DNA of 64,000 bases. Source: Botryotinia globosa (taxonomy: Eukaryota > Ascomycota > Leotiomycetes > Helotiales > Sclerotiniaceae). Made by a program: the position numbers and the translations under genes. Below are positions 53,901 to 64,000 of the stretch, piece by piece. Each line of letters opens with the position of its first letter. The first letter of the stretch is position 1. Location of the stretch: NCBI GenBank assembly GCA_014898425.1, contig RCSZ01000002.1, forward strand, positions 682,001 through 746,000, given 5' to 3'. The notes under the pieces are model-generated. The model had not been told where the DNA came from and made no database searches. It was given only the letters and a program-made list of their open reading frames with translations.

Positions 53901-56900
53901 AAATATAATTATTAAAAGAATATTATAAATAGAATTAAAAATAATAAAAAGCTTTATAGGATTATTAATTAATACAAATTAAAATCTAATCTGAAATCGC
54001 TTCTATTATTTATCAATAAAAACCTTATTAAAAACACTATAAAAAAAGTTAAGGTTTTATACAAAAAGATCCTTAATTATTTCAATATTTTTAATAACCT
54101 TGAATATAACTTTCTTAAAAATTGAAATGAATTAAATATTTTAAAATAATCCCAATCTATTTCAATAGAAAAGATTGAATACAATACTATTAGGATTTCT
54201 AATATCTTTTTAGATATCAATTATATTATAATATAAATATTTAAGATTTATTAATTAATAATTGATAATACTTTATATAGGTTTTATAATCAATATCTAA
54301 TATTCAATTTTATTCTATAAGTTTGAAAGTTTATTGAAATAATTATATTATTTAAAGTTAATAAGAAAAATAAATTCTCTATTTGTTTTTAATAATTAAT
54401 TATATTTATTTTTTATATCTCAAAAAACTTAAAGAAAATTATAATTTATTATTTGATATAGATTATACTAATTAATAATATTTTTAGTTTATAATATAAA
54501 GAAATTCTTTTTAAAAGAACTATTATAGATTTGATTATCTATTTTATATATAATATAAAGATTACTTTTTCCTAAGGATTAGAAATTATTATAATTATTA
54601 TAAATATTTAAAATGTTTTTAATATATTTCTAAAATAAAGATTATTAGAAAGAATAATCAAACAAAACTAATCCCTAGTTTTCTTAAAGTTAATCAATTC
54701 CTTTCTTATCAATCAATATATTCAAATTTGTTTAGAAAATTCGATTACATTTAATTATAAGATTATATATAGAATATTACAAAACTTTTCTTTTTTCTTA
54801 ATTTTATATATATTATATCTAGCTAAATTTATATTATAAAATATAAAATTATACTTTGAATATATTAATAATTTTTATTTATATTAAGCCTTTTAATCTC
54901 TAAATATCAATATTTTTGTTTTAATAAATAATATAAAAAAAATCCTTAAATAAAATAATAACAATAAAATTGTTTTTGTTTTTGAAAAACTCGAAATAAT
55001 TTATTTTATTAAAAAAAAAAGGATTATATTTCTTTCTATATTATTAATAAAAAGTTTATTATTATATTGATTATTATAATTAAAAATAAAATATAATTTA
55101 TTCTAAAATAACTTAAAATTTGATTTAATAAAAAACTTTTTTTAAAAAAATATATGATTATAAAAATTACCAAAGTTTGAATAATAATATATTATATTCA
55201 TAATTTTGTAAAAACAATTGATAATCTTTTAACCTTAATTTTATATAAAACTATTATTACTTATATTATTCTTTTTTTTATATATAGAATTGAAATATAA
55301 TTTGATAGTAAAACAAAATCATCTTATATTCAATATATTATCTACAATTTTATTATTTTCTTCCAAATAAATTGATATATCGATCTATTAAAATAAATAT
55401 TTGTTTTAATATTTAAAAATATATTTCTAATTTAAAAGATTATTTTAATAATTATTTATTTTTAAAAATATAGATATTCTATTTATTAATATAATATTAA
55501 ATGAAATCAAATTTTGTTTTATTATATATATCTAATTAATAAATATTTTCTATTCTATAATTTATTGAATTATATCTTTATTTATTATTAAAAGTAAGGA
55601 TATTAATTAATAATAGAAGTCTAAAACTAAAATTCAATATTTAAAGATAATTCTTTTTAATATTATATATTCTATATTACAATGTTTATATTTCTTTTTA
55701 GAATATTAAATAAATCTAATAAGAAATATTAATAAGGAAATAATAATTATTAACTTCAAGGAATAATAATTTTATCTTCCTTTTAATAAGGTTTTAATCT
55801 TTTCAAATAATTTTAAATAAATTATTAATAAAAAGAGATTTATTGAATATAGATATATAATATATTAAAATAAAAAGCAAATTGTTATTAATTCAAATTT
55901 AATTAATAATACCTTATATATCTTTGATTTAAAAATAATTAAAATTTATATAAACTTTAAATATATTCTAAAGATTCTTTTATTTAATAAATAATATTTA
56001 TAGCTTTATATTAATAATATTTCAATAATCTAATATTTATATAACAATATATTCAATTCCTTTCAATAAATATTTTATATTTGTTAAAATATTATATAAA
56101 TCTTTGATATTAAAATTCATTAATCCCTTAAATATACAGATATTAAGAAGAATAAGATTACTAATAAATTTACTAACCTTAAAATTTACAAATTCATTTG
56201 AAATCTAAAATCTATTTTAATATCTATTATTAATAAAATAGAAATTATTATTAAAGGATTTTATAATTAAATAAAATAGTTTTAATAAAAGAAATAATAA
56301 TCTATTTTTTCAAGTATTTATAATAAATGAAATCTTATCTATACAATTAAACTTTCTTTAAAATTGAATTTACTAAAAAAAACATTATACTATATCCTAA
56401 TTATATATATAAAATATAAGGATTTTATATAATACTATAAAAAATTCCAATATCAAAATATTAATTTGAAATATTTCTACAATTATTAAAAGATTTCTAA
56501 ATATCTAATATTATATTATAAATCACTAATTCAATTCAGAAAATAATCTAAACAATTACTTTTACTCCTATTTTTATTAATAATAAAAAGTTTTAATTAT
56601 CTCTCATTTCTAATATTACAACTATTAATATTAACCAAATTCTTTAAAATCATTTAATTTTATATTAATATTTACTTCTATTAAAAATATCCAATTACCT
56701 TTTTCCTTTTTTCTCTTTTTCTTTTTCTTTCTTTTTAATTAGATTCTATTCTTTTTTTATTTAATTTAAATAATAATTAAAGGATATAATAAAATTCTTA
56801 TTTAATACCTATACATCTTATAAATATACACCTTTATAATCTATATTTATTTATTCCTAAAAAATTATATTTGGTTTTTCAAAATCCTAAAAATACTATT

Positions 56901-57066
56901 AACCCTATCTCAATTAATAAAAAAGAAATTATTCAAATAGATTCTGATTCTTATATATATAAATTATTTTCTAAAATATTAAATAAATCTATAGCTTAAT
57001 ATATTCCCATATTCTTCAGGAGGTTTCCAGGGTTAGTCTTAAATCGACTCAATGGATATTAATAAA

Positions 57067-57106
<40 letters not shown>
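50995..57106 (+). mobile_element. LINE copy F, full length (6.1 kb), in TIR element M6
   Basis: It begins TAGATCGATACAACATTCC and ends AATAAA, then a (TAC)n tail of about 14 units. The target duplication GACTAGATATAAT (50982-50994) against AACTGGGTATAAT (57107-57119) differs only by transitions. It lies in the same orientation as copy C and aligns to it from end to end, again mostly with transition differences. The coding relic is given separately. Confidence 0.88.
53405..54900 (+). pseudogene. LINE ORF2 relic: endonuclease end and reverse transcriptase (copy F)
   Basis: The clearest LINE protein reading in the window. With stops ignored, the endonuclease end appears at about 53405-53650 (INISNKSIYKTNYIINLIFS, then NLDHKI for the usual SDH motif). 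RT motifs follow from 54174: ISNIFLDI (usual APGxDG region), LYRFYNQ, KFIEIIILFKVNKKNK (usual WK..EV..LPK.GK), and then the NVFN box. The catalytic box is FEYINN at 54855-54872 for FGYADD, where both Asp are Asn. Such motif order is that of Tad1/R1-type LINEs. Stops are TAA, TAG or TGA at Gln and Trp positions. An RNase H domain may follow but I could not confirm it. Confidence 0.8.
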
Positions 57107-57107
<1 letters not shown>

Positions 57108-57354
57108 ACTGGGTATAATATTAATATTGTATAGAGATTCGAATATTGTTTAGAGGTTTAGAAATCACAAAAATATTATTTTATTAGTACTAATATTATT
57201 TAGAAATTCGAGTATTATTTAAAATCTTGAGTATTATAAAGATACTATTCTATTAATATTAATGTTAATATTACAAATATTATAGAAATATTACTTTCTT
57301 AATATTAGTACTATATTTTTATTGAATTATATTCTTATTTATACTATTAAAATA

Positions 57355-59937
57355 TACATGTATATATATAGTTTCTATATTGAAAATAATTATTAATTTA
57401 ATATTAAATTGATTAATACTTATAATAAAGTGTCTCTTTTTAAAGCTTTTATTCTTAAAAACTTTTAGAATTACTTGATAGATTATTTTATATTCTTTGA
57501 AGACTTTTAAAAGTTATTTGATAATCAATCTCTTTATATTTTTCAAAAGTTTTTTCAATAGTTATTTAATCAATGATTATTGTTAAATCAATCTTCTTTT
57601 TTAAATTTCATTAATTTCTATAATAAAAATTAATTATATAAATATTTCAATCTTTATTCTATTAACTTCAGTTCCTTTTTAATTTTTCAAAAATTATATC
57701 ATAACATAAAAATACTAAAAAATGATTCAAAATCTAAAATCCGAAGCTTAAAACCATCAAAAATTCGAAGATTCAAAAGACAAAAAAATCGATTTTTTTC
57801 AATAACATAATGATTTATATTCGACAATAAAGTTTTGCTTTCTTTTTTTGATTTGTATTTATTAATAAAGTTTTGCTTTCTTTTTTTCAATTTTTCTTTT
57901 TTAAATTTATTTGTTCTTTAGAAATATATAAAATAATTAAAATTCTAAAAATCTTGAAAATTTAATAAAATTTCATCAATATATAATATTTAACATTCTG
58001 AAATTTTAAAAGTAATAAAATTTCTTAAATTGATTAAACTATTATTCTCAAAATTCTAAATTCTAAAAATTTCAAAATTTCAAAAGATTTAAAAAGAAAT
58101 TGATTCATTTTTAATAATATAATAATTTGTATTTATAAAAATTTAATTTCTCTTATTATTATTTTTAATTTTGAAAATATAGAAAATCTAAACTGATTAA
58201 TCTAATAGTTTTAAAATCCAAAATTCAAAAAATTCAAAAAAAAAGAAATCGATTCGTTTTTAATAAAGTAATGATTTATATTCAATAAAATTTTGCCTTC
58301 TTTTTTCAAATTTTGATTTTGAAAAGTTGTTTGTTCTTCAAAAATATACAAAACCTTATAATATTAAAATTTGATGATATTTCATCAATATACATCCTTG
58401 GAAATCGTTCAAATTACAAAAATAATAAAAAACCTAAAACTTTAAAATTCCAAAGAAAAAAATTCAATTGTTTTTAATAATATAATACTTTATATTCAAT
58501 AAAAACTTCTTTTTCAATTTTTAATTTTAAGAATATATAAAATCTATAATTATTCATATATAATATTTATAATTCCCAAAAAATCTGAAAATCTAAAAAA
58601 ATTAGAAAATTAGAAAATACTTGAAATCTAAAAATCTTGAAGATCCAAAATATTTCAAAGATTAGAAAATACCTAAAATAAAAAATCAAAAAATAATTTG
58701 AAAATATAAAATTCCACTAACTTCCCATTAAACTCTCGAAATCTCAAAAAATTCCTAAAAATGCAAAAGATTCAAAAAATGTCTAAAAATCCTAATAATA
58801 ATTTGAAAATGTAAAATCTCATTAGTTTTCTATTAAACCTTCAGAATTTCAAGAAATTCCCTAAAAATTCAAAAAATATTTAAAACCTATAATCCCAAAA
58901 AACTCTTTTTATATTTCTTTATTAAATAAAACAATTTTAATGAAAAATTATTTTGTTTTTATATTATTATATAAGTTATGTAATATAATATCAATCATGT
59001 ATGATCAACTTTCATTAATAAATCTAATTATTTATAGAATAATTAATAACTTTTTTTTAACATGAAAAATATTCAAGATATCATAGAATAATTCTATTTT
59101 CTTATTAAATTTATAAAATTAAAGTATTGTATTCTATAAATATTATCTTTTTTATATAAAGGGTTTGAAAATACAATGTTTTATTAACTTTTTATTAAAT
59201 CCTCGAAATCGAAAGAAATTCAGAAAATACAGGAAATCTAGGAAACCTAATAAATACCTAAGATATAAAAATCCTATAAATCTATTTTTCCAATAAATAA
59301 AATATATACTTTATTAACATTTTGTGAATATCATTTGAATTAAAATTTGTTTTCTAATAATAAGATTTTTTTAAAAAAAGGTTTCTTTTATTTAATTATT
59401 CTATTTTCAAAAAAATCTTAGTATTTTTAAAAGAATATCAATAGTGTATTATAAAAATATTTTATAAATATGTTCAAAATATTAAATTATAAAAATATTT
59501 TCTTTTCTTAGTTTTCTCTCAATTCAATTTAATAAAATAAAGATCATCCAAATCTGAATAATATTCATTCTATATTAATTATATATTATTAATATATTAC
59601 TTATATATTAATAATATATTACTTATATATTAATAATATATTATAAATATATCATGATCTAATTTAAATAAAACTTTCGAAAAAGTTATTTTCAAAACTT
59701 TTAAAGCTATTCTTAAAAACTAATTGCTAGTTTGTTCTAATAGATTATATAAAATGAAAAGAATTATTAGAATAAATAAAGAATAATAATAAATATCAAT
59801 ATAAATATAAGTATATTATAAGATTTTTATTAATTTTTCCAAATCCTTCTTTTTGAAATCATATATATATACATGAAAACTCTTTATATTGGAATAATGA
59901 TTGGCCTAATGCTAAACCAACTAATACTTAAAACTTC
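57355..59937. other. Spacer dominated by degenerate AT-rich repeats
   Basis: 2.6 kb between M6 and LINE G. Its central part (57690-58900) contains irregular repeated units described separately. The rest is AT-rich DNA in which I recognise no family, frame or RNA gene. An AT minisatellite (TTACTTATATATTAATAATA units) stands at about 59580-59645. Confidence 0.5.
57690..58900 (+). repeat. Degenerate tandem repeat region
   Basis: A block of the form CAATAA..TAATGATTTATATTC, then AATAAAGTTTTGCTTTC and a T-rich run recurs near 57800, 57860 (partial), 58120, 58260 and 58480, separated by runs of AAAATCTAAAATTC-like units. Spacing is irregular, 60-320 bp. It looks like an old satellite or low-complexity expansion. 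Confidence 0.5.
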
Positions 59938-60360
59938 AGATTAATGTAATATCCAAAAATTAAGATATCTTTGGAATTTCAATCTTTAAGTAAATAAATA
60001 AAATTTAAATACTTCTATTTAATTTAATGATTGTTTTTTAAAAAGAAAATTAATTATAAAAATTTAAATTTATATATTTAAAGATCTCATAATTTTAATT
60101 AATATCAATCCTTTATATATAAATAAAAATATAAAAATAAAATGAATACTTATTTATTTTTATTTTTTGTTATCAATTGTTATAATTAAAATCATTTTAG
60201 TATTATTTTTAATATATTAAATACTACTAGAAAATAGTTCGATATTTTGAGATATAATATCAAAAACCAATATATAATTATTATAGACCTATCAATTTTA
60301 TTTGATTTCTTTATAATATTTTATAAAAACATTTTCAATATTAATTTTATAAATTTCTTT

Positions 60361-60473
60361 TATAGATTTTATAGATTTTATAGATTTTATAGATTTTATA
60401 GATTTTATAGATTTTATAGATTTTATAGATTTTATAGATTTTATAGATTTTATAGATTTTATAGATTTTATAG
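60361..60473 (+). repeat. 9-bp minisatellite (TATAGATTT)n, about 12 copies
   Basis: A perfect tandem array inside LINE G, absent from the same place in copies C and F. Read forward it gives repeated Phe-Tyr-Arg, but this is incidental. Confidence 0.93.
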
Positions 60474-61384
60474 GAAATTAAATTATTTTAATTTTTATAT
60501 TTGATTTTATATTTATATTGAATTTATTATTAGTTTTGAGAGTTTTGTGAAAATAATGAAATTTGGTAGTATTAAAAGCTTTCGGAATGATATAATATTT
60601 AATAATTTTGTTTTGTATGATTAAAAAAGATTTTTTATAGCTTTATATTAAAAAAAAGTTTATTTTAATTGATTTGTAATATTAGAATTAAATAATTTTT
60701 ATAAAACATAAATTTAATGTTTTATTTCATAAAACTTTCGTTTTCTTTATAATAGAAATTTAGAGAAATTATTGAAAATCTTTTTTTAATCAATATTTTG
60801 AATATAATATTTATGATTATTAATTAGATTTTTATTTTAATAAATAATAATACTTGTAATTTACTTTCAAATGAATAAAATAAATCAAAAGTTTTCTAAA
60901 TATTGAATATTATATTTTTAATTATCTTTGAGATTCAATATAATTATATAATTGTAAATGTTTTCATTTTGTTTATAAATATAAATAAAAATAATAAAAT
61001 AATAAAAATATATAAAGTTTTGTTATTAATAAAGTATATATATAAATTAAAAGATATTTATTTTATATTAAACCTTTTAGTTATAAAACTAATAAATATA
61101 TTATTTATTGAAATAATTTATTTCTTTATATTTTTCAATATCAATAATTCTTTTTTATATATCCAAAAAAAAAAAAAAAAATATAACTTAGAATATTAAG
61201 AATATTATATTTCGATATAATATAAATAAATCCCTTTTGGTATTTATTATAATAATAAAATAAAAAAGTATATAAATTTTATTGGTATTAATTATATTAT
61301 ATTATTTTAATATATTAACTATTATAATATGTGTAATATTAATTATAATAAATATTCTATTATTTTATCTTATAAAAACAATAG

Positions 61385-61897
61385 TAAATTACTTTCACAC
61401 TACTAAAAATCTAATAAATTACTTTCACACTACTAAAAATCTAATAAATTACTTTCATACCACTTAAATTCTAATCAAAAAAAAGCTAGATTCTACAATA
61501 GATTCTAATCTCATATATATAGATTCTATAGATTCTATAATTTTATCATGGATTCTATTGCTATAAATTCTATAATTCTATTATAGATTCTATTATTATA
61601 AATTCTATAATTCTATTTATAAATTTCAAATATTCTATTCTTCACTTTTAAATTCTAATATATTTCTCATTCTTTTTGAAGAAAAGAAAGGAAAAAAGAA
61701 AGGATAATAGAAATTGTAGAATCTATAATAGAAATATAGAATCTATAATTGTATTTATTTATTGAATATTACATTTAAAATCCTACAATCTACATATCTA
61801 TAGAAAGAATCTACTATTAAATCTAACTACTTTTGATTGGAATCTAAACAGTATAAAAATAAAAAGAGATTAATTTCAATAATATGAGAGTAATTTA
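61385..61897. mobile_element. Insertion with short inverted ends in LINE G
   Basis: LINE G departs from the other copies here for about 0.5 kb. The left end TAAATTACTTTCACAC and the complement of the right end (TAAATTACTCTCATAT, near 61882-61897) are inverted. The left end is repeated three times as 30-bp tandem units (61385-61472). Inside are many TAGATTCTATAATTC units that are themselves inverted across 61500-61620 and 61700-61755. No target duplication is certain. It could be a fold-back type element or local satellite growth. Confidence 0.4.
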
Positions 61898-62555
61898 TCG
61901 TAAAAACAAAAATATTTTTATTTTTGTTAAAAATAAACTTAAAATTATTTAAAAAATAAGAGAAATCTAATATAAAATAATCAATATAATTATTGAATTT
62001 TTGAAAACAAAAATATTAGATATTTTCATAATTATAATATCTTTTAATAAATATAAATTTGATAAAATAATTATTATATATGAATAAATGAGATTTTTTC
62101 CAATTAATAAATAATTCTTAATTTAAAATTAAATCAAATTTTTATAATTTTAAATTATATTTTTATATTTTTATACAAAATCTTTTTAAAAATCTTTAAT
62201 AATGGAAAGAATTCTTTATACATATATTTAATTTTAGTAAATTAAATGTTTTAAAAATTAAAAAACCCTTCTATTAATATTAATATAATATTCTAGATTT
62301 TATAATGAAATTTATATTCGATTAACTTAATAATACAATCTTCAAATCTATTAGATCAATATTAATAGAAATGTTTTTATATATATAATAATTCTTATAA
62401 TCTTTAATTTCTAATAAATCGATATTATATATATTCAAAAACTTTAGATAATTATAAATATATAAATATAAAACTATTCGAGTTATAGTTATTATATTCC
62501 AATTGATTTTTAGGATTTTATAAATTTTGAAAAATCTAATTAATTTTAGATTATA

Positions 62556-63021
62556 CAGTAATCGAGTATAGATAGTTGTTAAATGCTAAAATCACACTAA
62601 AACTTATATAGATTATCTATATATTTTTTGATAATAATATAGATTTAATTAAATATATTTTCTATTTATTTTTAATTAAAATTTAATAATAAAAATATTA
62701 TTTATTTTTAGAATTTTTTTTGATTATAAAATCTATATAGAAAATTGATATAAATTAAAGATATCGAAATTCATTAGTAAAATAAACGAAAATTAAAAAC
62801 TTTTTTTTTAATTCAAATTCAATCTTATAAATAATAATATTTTAAAATTCTAGAATTATAAAAATTACTAGTTTTAAGTTTTTATTATATAATAAAAACA
62901 TTTCTAAAATTTAATTAATTTTAACGATTTTAAATATTTCTTTTTCATTTGTATAGATGGAGCAAAATGATCATTTTTGATGTGATTTTAGCATCCGATA
63001 ACTATCTGTGCTCTAGTACTG
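62556..63021. mobile_element. Mariner-type MITE, 466 bp, with about 45-bp inverted repeats
   Basis: The left end CAGTAATCGAGTATAGATAG and the complement of the right end CAGTACTAGAGCACAGATAG match for about 45 bp (including GCTAAAATCACA), and TA flanks it at 62554-62555 and 63022-63023. CAGT ends with TA duplication are typical of the Tc1/mariner superfamily. It splits LINE G at the place corresponding to about 16455 in copy C. The centre is AT-rich and noncoding. The right end is less mutated than the left. Only one copy is in the window. Confidence 0.85.
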
Positions 63022-64000
63022 TAATATATATATATACAAAAACATTATTTTCTATATATAATAATATTAGTCTATTTATAACAAAAATCTTTTTTAAATC
63101 GATATAAATAATAAAATAATTTTTAATTTATATTATTAATTAGATATAAATAAAATAATAGATTATATTTCTTATTTTCTTCTTTCAATATATTTTTTAA
63201 TCAAAAAAGATTTTAAAATTTAATATTATATTTTTGAATTAGAAATATAATTAAGATACAAAAGTATAGAATTCGTTTATCGATTTAATAATAATAATAT
63301 AAATTTTATTAATACTTTTAGTAATTTTATTTACAAAATAAGTTATATTATTAACCTTATTTTTTCTTATATTCTATTTATTAATACAATTATTAAAAAA
63401 TATATAATAATTGAAATTATAGAAATTTTGGTATTTTTATTTTAGGATAACATATAATTCTATTAAAACACTATTATTATAAAATCTTAGAATCAGAATT
63501 GAATAAACTTTTATATTAAATTAGTATTATTTGTTTTCTCGATTTCTATTAGTTAATAAAAAAATAATAAAAATTTATATAATTCCTTTTATTATAATTA
63601 TTAATTTTATTATATATATATTTAATAAATTTAATTATAATATTAGGACAGTGGTATTATAATGGATTTTTAAACATATAAAAATTTATTAAGATTATTA
63701 TTATAAATATAATTTCAAACAGAAAATCCTATTTATAATTCAAGCTTTTTATATTATAATATATTGAATGAAATAAAATTATTAAAAAAATACTATAAAT
63801 AATATTAAAAATAAACAAAAATAAAGTCATTAATTGATATGAATTAGAAACTAATTTAAAGCTATTATTTTTATATATCAATAATATTTTTATTAAAAAT
63901 ATTATAAACAAAATTAAGATTTTAGAAAATAAAACTCTCATTTATTTTCTTATTATAAATAATTTTGAATTAAATTTATTTAAAAATTGGAATAAATTAA

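Larger units (their letters stand above)
50097..57352 (-). mobile_element. TIR element M6, carrying a solo LTR and LINE F
   Basis: The left end TTTTAATGACATAAATAGAA (50097) and the right end near 57352 (TATTTATACTATTAAAA, then TA) are inverted repeats; TA is at 50095-50096 and 57353-57354. The solo LTR (50657-50801) and LINE F (50995-57106) both sit inside it. What remains is about 1 kb. Confidence 0.75.
59938..64000 (+). mobile_element. LINE copy G, 5' two thirds, cut by window end
   Basis: It starts near GATTAATGTAATATCC, a strongly mutated version of the family start, and follows copies C and F through the 5' region, endonuclease and linker until the window ends. It carries three local additions: a 9-bp array at 60361-60473, an insertion with inverted ends at 61385-61897, and a 466-bp mariner-type MITE at 62556-63021. 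By position the RT starts just at or beyond the window end. Confidence 0.8.

Noticed and set aside
60247..60504. A Phe-Tyr-Arg repeat protein
   Set aside because: It is a 9-bp minisatellite grown inside a dead LINE copy, and other copies lack it.
1..64000. Mitochondrial, apicomplexan or dictyostelid AT-rich genome
   Set aside because: There are no organelle genes, tRNAs or long frames. The density of nested retroelements of fungal type and the directional transition pattern fit RIP-mutated ascomycete DNA better.

Overview
The window reads as a gene-empty, extremely AT-rich heterochromatic block of a filamentous ascomycete (Pezizomycotina-type) nuclear genome. I found no intact host gene. Nearly all of it is transposable elements inserted into one another and then mutated by a process that looks like repeat-induced point mutation (RIP). 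Copies of one element differ almost only by C/T and G/A transitions. Coding relics carry stops where CAG, CAA or CGA/TGG codons are expected, and catalytic motifs are changed in the same sense (the LINE reverse transcriptase box YADD reads YINN). The fungal assignment is inferred from the RIP pattern and the element families; no species is claimed.

The main families are as follows. (1) A ~6.1 kb LINE with endonuclease and reverse transcriptase relics and a (TAC)n tail, in seven copies A-G: 1-3660 (-, cut by the window), 4347-6038 (+, 5' part only), 14316-20381 (+), 14261-37144 (-, interrupted), 38108-46429 (-, interrupted), 50995-57106 (+), 59938-64000 (+, cut by the window). (2) A 10.7 kb Ty3/Gypsy LTR retrotransposon at 23720-34428 on the minus strand, with 240-bp LTRs and relics of protease, RT, RNase H and integrase. 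(3) A ~0.6-0.9 kb family with terminal inverted repeats and TA target duplications, six copies plus a fragment. (4) A 1.3 kb non-autonomous retroelement with a (TAC)/(TAA) tail, two copies. (5) A 0.7-0.9 kb family with a GC-rich hairpin end, two copies. (6) One 145-bp solo LTR and one 466-bp mariner-type MITE.

Layout. 0-14 kb: LINE A, LINE B fragment, inverted-repeat elements, the first hairpin element, unique AT-rich spacers and a (GATTTA)n array. 14.2-37.2 kb: one LINE (D) carrying a second LINE (C) in its 3' end and the LTR retrotransposon in its body; target duplications of 15, 15 and 4 bp resolve the order. 37.5-47.3 kb: LINE E sits inside the terminal inverted repeat of an inverted-repeat element and is itself invaded by a 1.3 kb element and a hairpin element. 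47.3-50.1 kb: spacer with a RIP-decayed open frame of unknown identity. 50.1-57.4 kb: an inverted-repeat element carrying the solo LTR and LINE F. 57.4-64 kb: degenerate tandem repeats, then LINE G with a mariner-type MITE and a second inverted-repeat insertion.

Nothing here is expected to make a functional protein. The value of the window lies in its readable insertion history, in how completely the elements were mutated, and in a few unexplained signals: a repeated near-palindrome inside the LTR element, the hairpin-ended family, and the unidentified decayed frame.
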